Source: Paracyclopina nana (Eukaryota; Arthropoda; Copepoda; Cyclopoida; Cyclopettidae). From it: 64,000 nt of DNA. Numbering within the stretch: position 1 is the first letter of the stretch; each line of letters begins with the position of its first letter. Below the pieces are notes generated by a model. It saw only the letters and a list, made by a program, of their open reading frames with translations. It was not told where the DNA came from and did no database searches. Of the stretch, positions 49,138 to 59,980 are shown in pieces. Position numbers and translations under genes: made by a program. Location: positions 3,246,501-3,310,500 of the forward strand of contig JAGUCH010000007.1 in the NCBI GenBank assembly GCA_019096065.1. The letters run 5' to 3'.

Positions 49138-51898
49138 TTAGGTGAAAAATGTGTCAAATGGGATTGAAATGATGTATTTCCCATCAAGACACCCTTTGCC
49201 GATGCAGTTTTTCTTGGCAATCAGGTGCTCCTCCTTCGTATCGAGTTTGAGGCAGATGAACACACCAATGGCCCACCATTTGCAATGCGGCGCTTCAGGG
49301 GTTTCAAATGGCTTTGTTTCATAAGCGTGGCCCACATAGTGTTCTCCCGAGATGTGAATGACTTTGAAGAATTTTCGATCCTTTGTATATACAATGTCGT
49401 CACAGTATCTTGAGATCGGCACGGAATTGAAGGTCACACGGTTGTCGCAGTTGTGACTAGCATTGTTTCGGCGGAACATTTTCCTGATGACCTGCTTTGG
49501 GATTGATCGAGTGCCAGGCTTAAGGTTCCTTTTCACAGTGCTGAGATCACTCTCGAACTTCAGTGAACTGAGATGAGGCAGTCGGGAGATCTGACGAGCT
49601 TTGTACAAATGGTAGAACGTGTGAATGTTCCATGAACAGTTGACCAAGCCAAAGTTTTCGTAGAACATGTCGTAGAAAATCCCGGCCATTTCAAGGAGGT
49701 TGCACTTGGCATCAATGAACATGTACATCTCGTCATCAAAGAGCGAGGCATGAACGATGAATGAGTACGTGTACCACGTGCCTACGAAGCCTTTGTAGAA
49801 GTCGCCTCGGAAAGCTTCGCCAAAGGCAAAGACGCCGCAAACAGTAATCGACATTATCTCTTGAGACTTGTAGTGAGCATAGTTGTCCTTCATTCCGCGA
49901 GCTCTACGATTAAATTCTCGTGGGATGCTCATGACTTGCCAACGGTGATCAAATCTACCAACAATGGCTTCTTGAACAGCAGACAGCTTACGCGACTTTG
50001 CCTTGCCATTGAATCCAAGCATAAGTTTGAACAATTGCTTGCAACAACCAGATAGATTGTGCATGGGCTCTAAGCCTATATCTCGTGGCAATCTGAAGCC
50101 ATCAAGAAGTGCGAGAGGGGTTGCAACTTGCAGCCCGGCAAGGGATTTCCGATCGAACGCTTGAATTCCATCAGCCTCAAGGTTGCGCGCAGTCTCCTTG
50201 AACCAATCGTCCGTTCGTTCTTCAGCATATCGCGAGTCAGGGTGAAAAACCTGTCGGTGATTGAAGTTTTCACCTTCGGCAAAGCAATAAGTACAGCTGA
50301 AGGTTCCACTGTGCAGCTTAAGTCCAGTCAATTCTGCCCGTACTGGTGCATCCCCTACGACTCGGCCGATAACTAGGCCAGCATCTTGGAATTCCTTGAT
50401 GAGCATGGCCATAATTTTGTTGGCATCCAACTGGCTTTGTGGGCGGTAGATATGCATCCCGAGCGTGTAGACTGTCTGGCATGGGGGAATCACGATCTGG
50501 ACCATGTTGAGCTTCTCGTTGCCTGAATGAGACAATGGCAAACCGTCCATGAACAAGATTAGGGTCCTAGACTGATGATATCCAGGGCAGTGACGATGGC
50601 ACTTTTTGGCATATAGCCATAACTCGTACAAGTTGACATGGCCATACTCAGAAATCTTCATGAAATCCTTTCTAGGGTATTCCTTCTGCGGGTACTTAAT
50701 GGCACCTTCAATTTTGATGACTTCTTTAGTTGCCAAGTCCAAGATCTCGTAATGTATTGTCATCTTTGGCTGCTCCGACTCAGCCTTGAACTTGTACTTC
50801 ATGAAGTTAGGCATTTTGCGATCCTTCATCTCTGTCTGTGCTCTGAATAGATCATAAAACATTTTGGTAGCCTCGTCAGACACACACGTTTTAATTGCAA
50901 TCATGTCGAAGACATCAAAGAAGGCTTGATTCTTCTCAGCGTTTGGCAATTTCCTCGTCTTATTAGCGTGCGCCTTGAACGACTTATAGTTCAAACCAAA
51001 ATGCCCAGCAGCTTCTGAGGTGTGATCAACAACAGCTGAGCCATCAGACGTATCGGACTCAGGCTCATCTGGACGATCTTTTCCTTGATGCTTCAATTCT
51101 TGGCTGTCGTAATCCTCTTCTATCGCCGTCTCCTCGCCAGAAGATGAAGACTTTTCTGTGGCTTGGTTGTAGTCGTATTCACTTGGGTCACCAGATGATT
51201 GCTCTTCATCGTCGCCAATCTTGATTTTTGGCCGGTGACCATCAATCAGCAGTTCCCCGTCAATTACAAATCCCTCTGTTTCAGGTACAACGCTCAAAGA
51301 CGACTCGTAGCCATCTAAATTGTCAACGTTGCTGGCATGGCGAGAACACGCTCCAAATGAAGTAGATGCCTCCAAATAAGTTGGTTCAGCAGGACGGGAC
51401 ATTTGCGTTTTGCCGTTTCGCAATTTTTGAATTCGGACGAGTACTGCAGCTCTTCGACGATGAATTGGATGTGCGTCCGGGTTCTCATCACTGTCGGCAG
51501 AGAACATGGCAACTGAGCTTGGAGAAGATGACGCTTTGCGCTTGTTTGGCACTTCATCACTGTCACTTGACGAGGCAAGCGCAAGAGACTCAATGGCCTG
51601 CGTAATTTTTCCTTGGACAGATTCAATCTCCTCCTCTTGTCGTCGCAAATTGACTACAGGATCCATAGTTTGCCTGGAGAAAGTTATAGCTGCATTGACT
51701 GTCAATAGCGTATGATATTTAAACTTACGTATCGCCATGATCGCGCAATAACTCATTAAGATGTGTGGTTTCCTCGCCGATCGTTTCCTTAACATTTTCC
51801 AACTGATGTTGAATGAGTTTCAACATGCGATGAGTCCGATTCCTTGTCATTTTTTCTAACGACGCTTTCGTCTTCGGCTTTTTGCGTTTGCCGGCCAT
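49138..51898 (-). CDS. TNP2-like (EnSpm/CACTA) transposase, 901 aa, two exons
   Basis: Exons 51898-51729 and 51673-49138 with a 55-bp GT-AG intron; the joined frame is open throughout. The first 55 residues are basic (MAGKRKKPKTKAS). An acidic Ser-rich linker follows to about residue 250, then the catalytic region. Motifs fit the TNP2 family: LFMDGLPLSHSGN with the first Asp, VVGDAPVRAELTGL with the second, and a CTYC...H zinc-binding insertion just after. The stretch PRDIGLEPMHNLSGCCKQLFKL matches the family's DyMH.v..GvvK section in part. The product would bind the element's repeated ends and cut and join DNA in the nucleus. I chose MAGK as start because upstream frame codons lack an earlier ATG. 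The gene looks intact. Confidence 0.82.
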
Positions 51899-52303
51899 TT
51901 TTCGCCTCCTTGTCGTAGAGAACTTGCTCAAAATTCAAAATTGAAATTGCAGCGATCGTTTTGAAACTGCGTCGTAATAACGAATGCTGAAAATGGAAGC
52001 TGAGATTCAAAAACCAGTTTGCGCTTGAAAATGTAATCGTTATAATTTACGGGCGTTTCTTGTCATAAATTGGTGAAAATTGTTAAGAAATCTGACGCTA
52101 TTTCATCATCTCGCTGAGTAGAAACTGAGAATAACCGCCGCTTTTGATTGTCATATTTGACGTTAGGTTTTGACGAGAACCAAACAAAAAGCAGTAAGAA
52201 TTTCAACGATCGCCAAAAATATTAAATTTGAATTAAAAAAGTTGCGAAATTGCCATAGGTCAAAAAATTCCTAGCAGAAAAGACGATTCCAAATTATTTG
52301 AAG
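51899..52303. promoter_or_regulatory. Shared divergent promoter of the transposase and its partner gene
   Basis: 405 bp separate the two ATG codons. The stretch near 52150-52190 carries gacgttaggttttgacgagaacc-type words resembling those at the element's ends. This suggests the transposase or its partner could also bind its own promoter, an autoregulation known for plant CACTA proteins. No TATA box is evident. Confidence 0.45.
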
Positions 52304-55284
52304 ATGGAAAAGGGTAAATCCAAGACGGAATACGATCGCGGCATTGTTTGCTGCCTACAAGAGGCAGAGCCCTTCCAATTCTTCCCTCTCGAAATGGTCG
52401 TGGACGGCCCAGACACATTTTCTCAGGTGATGGCGCCAAAAATTAACGTCTATAAGAAGATCGGCGACCAACGTTGGTCAAATCCTGTTACGATCAAGGT
52501 CGATGGCAGAGTCAGGAAGTACTACTACTTCTGTAGAGTCGAGAAAGGTAATTTTCTCATGACCTAATAATAAGATTCCTATGATTCTCGTCGATTTCAG
52601 GGCTGGAACAATTCCGGTTGGATGCCGCGCTCAAGGAGCTCAATAATGAGTTGGCGTATGTGCGATCCGAGGAACGCTTTGAGCTTTACAAGAACAAGAT
52701 GACCTACGAATGGTTTGAGCGAATGTCCAAGGACTTCATCTACGAGCGACGCGATAAGGAAACCGGCGAGTTCCTTTTTCGTCCATGGAAGGTTGGCACG
52801 AGAAGCGGACGAAATATTGATCCTTCAAAAACTGCGCTCACTGATGATCAGTCTGATGTCAACCTAACGGAACCGACCCAGCGGTCACTGCGGCCAAGAT
52901 TGAAGAAGGCCCAAGAAATTGCCGATCAGTCAGCTCGGGAAGTTGCACGACTGCTGGCTGAAAAAGATGCCAATTCAGCTCCCACTGCCACTGGCGCTGA
53001 CGCTCCCCTCTCCACTGCCACCTCCGCTCCGGCTACCACTGCCACGTCCGCAGCGACTACTCCAAGGGAACAAACTCCTGTTGCTGAGACACCAACAGGT
53101 TCTCAGGAGAGCATGACATTTGACTTGCTCAATCAAGGCATCCTTGACATCAGCGAGGCACAAATTCATGATATCCCTTCGTCTGTCTATGTCACTGCAG
53201 GAGAGCCTTCAGGAGTAACGTCGGCCACATCTGACACGTTCATCGCCAAACTCTCGGGAAGCCGTGATGCCACTGCTGAGGCATCATCTGATGTACTCAA
53301 CTACTCCTTCAACCCAATGAATGTGACTAGCGGTCAAGGATTTGTAGCAAGCGAAGGCATGATTCTGGTGAGTGTATGACATTCATTTATTGATTAGTTT
53401 TTGCAATGCAAACCTCACACATCCATATTGTTACATCAAATACTATTTATGCAGGATTTCGGGAACACTGATCCCAGCACCTTTGTTACCAAACCTCAAC
53501 TGCAAAAAGCTCTTAACGAGCTGTTCGAGCGAATCCACGATCTGGTCACCGAGAGCCAGCGTGTGATCTTGCAAGATAACGAGGATAAACACAAGGTAGT
53601 TGAGGAAATGAACAAGAAGATTGACAAGAAGTTGGATAACAAGTTCGCCAATGTGTTGGTAAGTTCCGCGCAGCTGAAATTTAAGACATGATGGAGCATG
53701 AGTAGGTAATATGTTTTCAATTAGGATATTAAAAGGGACATGAAGGGAATGAAGGACCGGCTGGTCGGGGTGACTGAGCAAGTGGCGAGAAACTCTCCCA
53801 AAAAGTCATTGACCATGCACATCCAGACCAGCTCCAGAGGGAGATACATCCTTTTGCGATTGATTCCCTTCAATTATATGGGCAAAGCCTGTGACGTGTT
53901 CTTCTCATCTCCTTTCGTGCAAGAGCAGATGTGTGCTTTCCTTGTGCCTTACCTGCACAAAATGCAATTTTCGGGGATCAACTTCACGCTGGCCAAGACG
54001 TGCGCCATGTCTTTTTTCACGCCACTTGCGCGTGCTCATCTTATTTATGGCAAGGGTGAAAAGTAAGTGGTAATTGCTTAAAGTGATGATAGGTTCTCAT
54101 GATAATTGTATGCATAGCTCGACCAAAAATTTGATGTTCTGCAAGAGGGCGCTTCCTGATGGAATGCATAACATGGTTGACAAGTACCTCGTTCAAGCTA
54201 TTGAAGAGCTCTTCAGCCTTGCTGCAATGGTTCATCGCAGTCACATCACAGACATGCGTCAGACATGCACCACTGCATTCAGCACCGATCGTTCCAAGTT
54301 CTTGCAATTGGCTGTTGACTCATGTGACACCGTTGCCGAGGCTGCTATCGCGACTGCTGATGAGGACTACCACTTCTATGAGCTGAATAAGCATCAGCTG
54401 AAAAAGAACATGAAGATCCCCACCTTTGCTGAACATGTGCGTTATCTTCTCGAGAGAAGCCAGTTTGTAACTGCCAAGACCCAGCAAAACAGCGGCAACT
54501 TCAAGAAGCTGTACCAAGTGGAGAAGGATCACATTTTCGATGAGATGAAGAAGACGTGCGTCAAAGAGGAGCTACAAATCAAGGAAGTTTTGAAGAGGAT
54601 CTGCGCCGCAGCTTACTGCTTCAACATGAATTTCAGAAACCTCGAATTTGACCTTCTGGTCAACGTTCCCGAGGTAATATATCATGAGAAACTTTTTGAG
54701 CAAACATGTATCCTCTTGTTGTTTGCAGCTTCCTGAATTGTATGCCGACGTTTGCCAAGAAATTGGTGACAACATCAACGATCTCCTAGTCGAGTACTCA
54801 TCCGAGGGTGTCTCCTATCAGCCTGAAGTGTTCCTCGGCAATAGTCAAAGCCAAAGTCCTGTCAAGGCTGCCAAGACCAGCAGGAAAGCATCAGCTTCTA
54901 GCAAGAAGCAGTCAGTTGTTCGGTCGCTTCAAAAGGACATCCTCACAGACAGTGATGACGACGACAAGGTAAACTGTTCAATGATAGCTCTAGTAATGTG
55001 TGCTTTGCAACTCATTTCACATTTTCACTGCTATTTCAGGAGAAAAGTGTTGGATCGAAGAAAAGGACGCCTGAACCTGACAGCGAAGACGAATTCCAAC
55101 CCGCCAAGAAGTTGAAGAGCCCTCGTCCTTCACTCATTAACCCTCCTGTTAGTCCATTATCTCACGAGTTACAAACCTGAAATCTTACCTATCAATATCT
55201 TTTTTTTAGGTGGAACCAAGCACCTCAGCAGGGAAGGCAACCAAAAGGGCCCCTGGTGACTTCACGTCTTCTTCTGACGAGTAG
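52304..55284 (+). CDS. Unknown 843-aa protein encoded opposite the transposase, eight exons
   Basis: Exons 52304-52547, 52601-53367, 53455-53658, 53725-54062, 54118-54673, 54729-54968, 55040-55147 and 55210-55284 all have GT-AG borders and matching phases. The N-terminal about 165 residues form a basic, aromatic-rich domain (VRKYYYFCRVEK, EWFERMSKDFIYERR). A Ser/Thr/Ala-rich linker follows, then a short coiled coil (residues about 350-400, HKVVEEMNKKIDKKLDNKF), then a 300-residue helical domain with scattered Cys and His. The tail is acidic and basic with nuclear-signal-like KKRTPEP and PAKKLK. An AATAAA signal lies about 60 bp after the stop. I recognise no family. By position it may be the second, DNA-binding protein of a CACTA element (compare TnpA). 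Confidence 0.8.
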
Positions 55285-56961
55285 GTTGCAACAGGACATG
55301 GTGAAGACTCAAGAGAAGAGAAGGAAAAGATGCATTTGCACAAGAAAATAAAAATATGTACATAGTCTTTAGAAAATTAACAAATGTGATATTGCGATGC
55401 ATCAATCGAAGGCCATAAAGGCCGCTATTAATAAATATGACTATTTTTGGCAGAGTCAGTTTTTCATTCATATCGTCGTCAGGTTTCCGTCCAATTCTAA
55501 TCGGTATCAATGAGATTCTCGTTACAACAAGCAAAGAAGCGCTAATCCAGGTGATTCAGCCGTCAGTTTCCCTTCAATTTTGACATCAGCTTATTGCAAG
55601 AACCTGAAAAGAAAAGTAACGAAATCCTCAAGGTCCATCGTCAGATTTCTTAAAAAGAGGCGTCAGGTTTGCGCCATAGCTGACGAAAAAGCATCAGATC
55701 CAGCCGAGATTTCTGACGAGATTCTGATCATGTTTTCATCGATCGAGCCGAAAAAAATATTTGTGGGGAAAGGATCAAGCTAGTCACAGTTGCCCAGATA
55801 ATTAATTTATCTTTATCCTCAAAGTACAAAAGCCCGCATTTAATCTTATATCAGCAATCTAATCAATTGGTGGGTTCCCCACAAAAAATCTCATTGCTGC
55901 AACATTGTTTACAATTAGCTCTGAAAAAATGCTTTGCGCCTGAAAATTCCTGTCACGCACTTCTCTCGAGAGAAAACAAAAACAAATAAGGCTAACTCGT
56001 TTTGTTTTCGAAGTAACAGCAGCCTGAGCAGATTTGACCAACTTTTGCGCAGATATAATTCAAGAGAAAGTCTCTGTTCACCATAAACTACAATGAAGTA
56101 AGTTGCTCCTTCGTTTTCGTCACTTTTCTCATTTTAGAGTCAACATCACGTAGCATAGTACATATAACTGACTTGGAAGTAGCTCTTTACTTTTCAGAGG
56201 AGAGGAAAGGCTGGAATATAAACTTTTTATGAACTTGTCAGCCAAGAGACAAAGTGACTTACATTCAAACATGACCTACATTGCAAGTCATCCATGTATT
56301 ATTTCAATTAGGCTCAAAATGGGCTGACCTCATTTGTACCTTTCATTTTTAACTTTTCACATTTCCTGAAAATCAAACCTGTAAGACAACAGGTGGAAAA
56401 CTTGGGTAAAATTGAAGATTCAGACCATTGTTCGTTTTGATTTCCTCTAACTTTTATTGGAGCTAGCAAGTGAAAAAGAAACATTGTGGGGAAAAATGTG
56501 CTTTCCCATGAGACCATGGAGCACTTTTTTAATTACATCCACACATTTACGAAAAATTGGCATTTTCATTGCCTGCTGGTTGTAAAAAGGGGCTGGTTAG
56601 AATTTTGCTAGTGCATTTTATGTCAACCTGGAGGTTGAACACATAAAAAATATACAACTGTCTGAGTCTGCAAAACATTAAGGGAAAATTGTGGTGCCGG
56701 CTGAGAGGTTTTGCCACGTAAATATGTAGCTGCAAGGATGTAAGTTTCAAAAATAAAGATTAAAGTGCACTCATGCATTTATTGTTAAATATAGGTTGGG
56801 CATGATTTCAATTTTTTGCCATACCATGCAGAGTAAAAAAAATGCATTCATGTATTTGCCTCAAAAAAAGAGGCTCAATTCCATGTAAAAGTTAAATTTA
56901 GCCCAACCACCGACGCTTTAATTGTAAACAAATGGATCGGAGTGTCAGCCCAAGTTCTCTT
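55285..56961. other. Right flank of the transposon and intergenic DNA
   Basis: CGTCAG-type subterminal words lie at 55477, 55561, 55639 and 55661. An inverted pair tttgtggggaa (about 55759) and ttccccacaaa (about 55872) follows. Beyond about 56000 nothing stands out until the sulfotransferase polyadenylation signal (tttatt, about 56778-56783, read on the minus strand). No gene is supported. Confidence 0.45.
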
Positions 56962-58778
56962 TTAGAGCTCAAACTTCATGGGGATGATTGGTTCGGCCTC
57001 ATTATTGTTGACACAGTTGTTTTCCACAATCCATTGGTTCCAGGCTTTCAGCTTTTGGTCATCAGTGAAGTAATTTTTCCAGTCTCCCACTTTGCCCTTT
57101 CTGATGAAATTGAATTTGTCTCTCACTTCATCAGGAACAGCTCCCTTGGGAGGCTTCATGTTCACTGCATCATTCTTCTTGAATTTTTCAATGTCACAAT
57201 GGTCTTTGAGCCTCGACACTTGGTCATCATTCAACTGAGACAGGGAAAAATTGCATAGCAGCCTTAATACACTGAATAATCTGAGCTTCTTTTGCTTGCT
57301 ACTCTACCTTGTATCCAGTGAAAGAGGCAATTTCTCTGATGGAGCCTTCCAAATCTGCCCTCATGTCTTCATACCACAAAAACTTGAAGTTGGGGTTATC
57401 TCTGTACTTCCATCCATCCTAGGAGAAGAGAGTGAATGATTGAAGCCATTAAAAGGTGTGTTTGCTTTTTTGCACCTTCATGAAAGCCCAGTAAGAGCCA
57501 TAAACCACATTGCCCTTCATGTAGAAGTCTGTGGAATATTGTCCGAAATCCATGTCCTGCTTCAGACCTTGGTTGGGTAATAACTTCTCATGATGGAAGA
57601 AGCTGACACAAGTGTCTTTGACATTCCTAAGCAGGAAAAGTTGGAGTTCACAAGGGAAAATTATTAGAAAGTATGAGAATGACTGATGGTGGTGTGTACC
57701 TTCCGATGAAGAGAACCTTGGCAACATCCAGCAAATTGGGTGGCAACATGGCCATGGGCAAATGAGTTTTAATGATCCTTGGAGACTTTTGATCCTCAGT
57801 CCAAGCCACAGTGTCATGCATCATCCTTGCCATGGCATTCATTGGATCATCTGTGGCCAAGGAAGGCACTGGCAGCTCTGAAGTTTGCAAGGCTGTGAAC
57901 TCTATGAATGGAACTCTGAGGAAGATGTTCTTCTGGGACTCGGCACTGTCCAAATCCACTCCATTTGCAACTTGCCACATGAGCTCTTGAGTCAATGTGG
58001 TGCCACACTTGGGGTAAGTGACAAGCCACACATCATCCGGACGAGGCTTGAAGTTCCAGATCCTCTCGGCGAATCGTTCAAAGTTGGCTGGCATATATAC
58101 ATCCATTGGATTGGATTTGATCATGTTGATGTTGAAGGTGCCAGGATGAGTATATACCTTTTTCCTTTCTGAAAATGCAGAAAAAAGCTACAGCTGGTTG
58201 ATCCTCATTGTGGTTTGTTATAGTGACGAAAAAAAGACCAGATTTCCAAGTCAATCCATGTTTCCAAATAGACCAAACAAGCATGAATAAAGTTTTAATT
58301 TTCTGAAAAGCCTTAAGGGAACCCATCACAATAAAAAATATGAATTTGAGGAAATTAGCTGATGGCCAAGACAGTTTTTTTAATAGCACAATTACAGCTG
58401 CATGAATGTGGGCACGCCTTAAAGTTGATGGCTCATTTTTCTCCCTTTTCTCGCTCAATTTCAAGGCGTGAGCTGACAGGAAATAACCATACAGCAGTCT
58501 AGCTAACAAAGTGATGCTTTTTATGTAGGCATATCACCCTCGATAGAGGAGAAGCACCATCAATCACTCTCATTTCCATTATGCCAACGTGGAAAGAAGG
58601 TAGTAATATGCATAACCACCCGAGCATGCTAAATTGAAGCACACATCCAAGCATAATACTATACATTTTCTGAAAAACCTTTTACTTTCAATATTAAAAG
58701 TGCTTCAATGTTGTTACCTTCTTTTTCCTCATCACTGATCGGGGACCAAGTGAAAGGGTAGGGTTGGTTATGCGCCAT
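56962..58778 (-). CDS. Cytosolic sulfotransferase (SULT family), 354 aa, five exons
   Basis: Minus-strand exons 58778-58718, 58168-57700, 57626-57476, 57418-57308 and 56962-57234 (read downward) have GT-AG borders and phases that close to 355 codons. The enzyme transfers sulfate from PAPS to hydroxyl or amine groups of small molecules in the cytosol. Family signatures are present: the 5'-phosphosulfate loop YPKCGTTLTQELMW (usual form YPKSGT, here with Cys), PRIIKTHLP with the catalytic-type His region, and the 3'-phosphate site RKGKVGDWKNYFT near the C-terminus. The protein is about 50 residues longer than typical SULTs, mainly at the N-terminus. Substrate cannot be told. The gene looks intact. 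Confidence 0.93.
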
Positions 58779-59199
58779 TTTGAATGACCTTCACTCTTCA
58801 ATGTGTAAAAGTTTCTGCCTGAATCCTAGAATGGCTCCCAGCTGACTGACTGACACTGAGCATCCTATAGGTGAACACGTTTGCTAAAAGCTGCGTACAC
58901 GCACTTACGCAGACCTTGGTGCATGTGCACCTGAAGGCATATAGCAAAGCAGTTAATCTGCTTCAAAATCATTGTTATTAGCTTTTATAAAATGAAATTA
59001 ATATTTATTTCTGTAATATCTATAAATGCTTAAGCTTCTTATATAATAAATAGATTAATTTAACTTAATAATTTATCTGACATCCGGCCATTTTTGAAAT
59101 ATTTTGTTTTTGTGGTAATACACTAAATGAACTATTTTCAAGGATTTTCGCATGAAAAATTATTTTGTTGCTAAGTGTAATTAGCTTAAACGAGTAAGG
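58779..59199. other. Sulfotransferase upstream region
   Basis: Intergenic, AT-rich. It contains the presumed promoter of the minus-strand sulfotransferase. No other feature is seen. Confidence 0.35.
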
Positions 59200-59413
59200 A
59201 TTTTTATATACTGTAATACGATTTCCTCGTGTTATAATTCAGTTTACCGATCCGACTCAGCTCTTTTATATCACAGTTCTTTCTAGGCAATTTGGGGGAT
59301 ATTAAATTCTTAACGGCCCTGGAATCAAATTCGAGGGATTTTAAGTAGTTTAATGCCCCTCATATTCCATGGAACTAATCAAAATTCCAAAGAAGTTAGA
59401 AAAAAGCGAAAAT

Positions 59414-59477
59414 CATCCAAGCTTTGAACCTCAGCCAGTTGAATCAGCATTCCAATACTCTAACCACTGAGCTATGG
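59414..59477 (-). pseudogene. tRNA-like sequence 1
   Basis: On the minus strand it reads CCATAGCTCAGTGGTTAGAG (A-box type) and, after an anticodon-arm-like stretch, GAGGTTCAAAGC (B-box type). Stems are too degenerate to assign an amino acid. Probably a tRNA-derived remnant or SINE head. Confidence 0.55.
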
Positions 59478-59555
59478 AAACACCATGAAAATTGCATGCT
59501 ATGTATAGGACTTAAACATAATTTAAGCCAGATAAAGAAACCAAAAAAATAGTCA

Positions 59556-59622
59556 TGACTGAGGTTTGAACCCTAGACTGCGGGATCAAGAGCCAAGCAC
59601 TCTATCCACTATGCCACAGGTG
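59556..59622 (-). pseudogene. tRNA-like sequence 2
   Basis: On the minus strand TGTGGCATAGTGGATAGAG (A-box type), then a possible anticodon arm, then AGGGTTCAAACCTC (B-box type). It lies about 80 bp from tRNA-like sequence 1 in the same orientation inside the MITE-like element. Not a convincing functional tRNA. Confidence 0.55.
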
Positions 59623-59805
59623 CACCTCACAGGAAATGTATTTTTAAAGTCTGTTTTATTGCTCTCAAACCACTGGATGCTAGCTAATGAGAGCCAGTGA
59701 TATATAGCATAAAAACCGAGCAGCATTTTCTAGGGCACAGGGCAGCCCGGTAACTTCATTAAAACACTCGAAAATCGTATTACAGTATATAAAATTGTAT
59801 ATTTT

Positions 59806-59980
59806 GAGCTGGGGCACATAAAGTAGGGTCATTAAATAGCTGACCTCGGATTTTAAAATGGAAAAACACTCGTACAATTACAGCCCTCGCAGGCTCGGGC
59901 TAGTAAAGCTGTACTCGAGTTTTCCCATTTTAAAATCCTCGCTCAGCTATTTAATGACCCTACTTTATGTGCCCCAGCTC
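59806..59980. mobile_element. Palindromic MITE, 175 bp, reaching into the cytosine deaminase reading frame
   Basis: Arms gagctggggcacataaagta and its complement tactttatgtgccccagctc are nearly perfect over about 75 bp, with a short loop at about 59882-59902. The right end lies in the last exon of the minus-strand deaminase, so the element supplies its final dozen codons and the stop at 59943. Confidence 0.85.

Larger units (their letters stand above)
47410..55760. mobile_element. EnSpm/CACTA-like DNA transposon with two divergent genes (right end approximate)
   Basis: The left end starts CACTATGTCAGG. Next comes an 11-bp-arm hairpin (ggttttcgtca 47420-47430, tgacgaaaacc 47442-47452), then several copies of caggttctcgagaga-like words and a 238-bp tandem array. 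Two head-to-head genes follow: a TNP2-like transposase (minus) and an unknown 843-aa protein (plus). On the right, between 55477 and 55720, words such as cgtcaggttt, cgtcagattt and tgacgaaaaa recur, echoing the left end and the central promoter (gttaggttttgacgag near 52163). I could not find a matching right CACTA terminus, so the outer right limit is an estimate. CACTA elements elsewhere carry a transposase plus a second DNA-binding protein, which fits this layout. Confidence 0.65.
59200..59795. mobile_element. ~600-bp MITE-like element with ~33-bp inverted ends
   Basis: The left end tttttatatactgtaatacg (59200 on) is mirrored by cgtattacagtatataaaa near 59776-59795, and the inner tcg(a/c)gtgtt part matches too. 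The body contains two minus-strand tRNA-like sequences. It is non-coding. It abuts a second palindromic element and may be composite. Confidence 0.65.

Noticed and set aside
49225-51715. Plus-strand open frames opposite the transposase
   Set aside because: Antisense shadows without splice signals or known content.
55700-56200. Right CACTA terminus of the EnSpm-like element
   Set aside because: No tagtg-ending inverted copy of the left end was found; the nearest look-alike (catagtac near 56154) does not match further inward.
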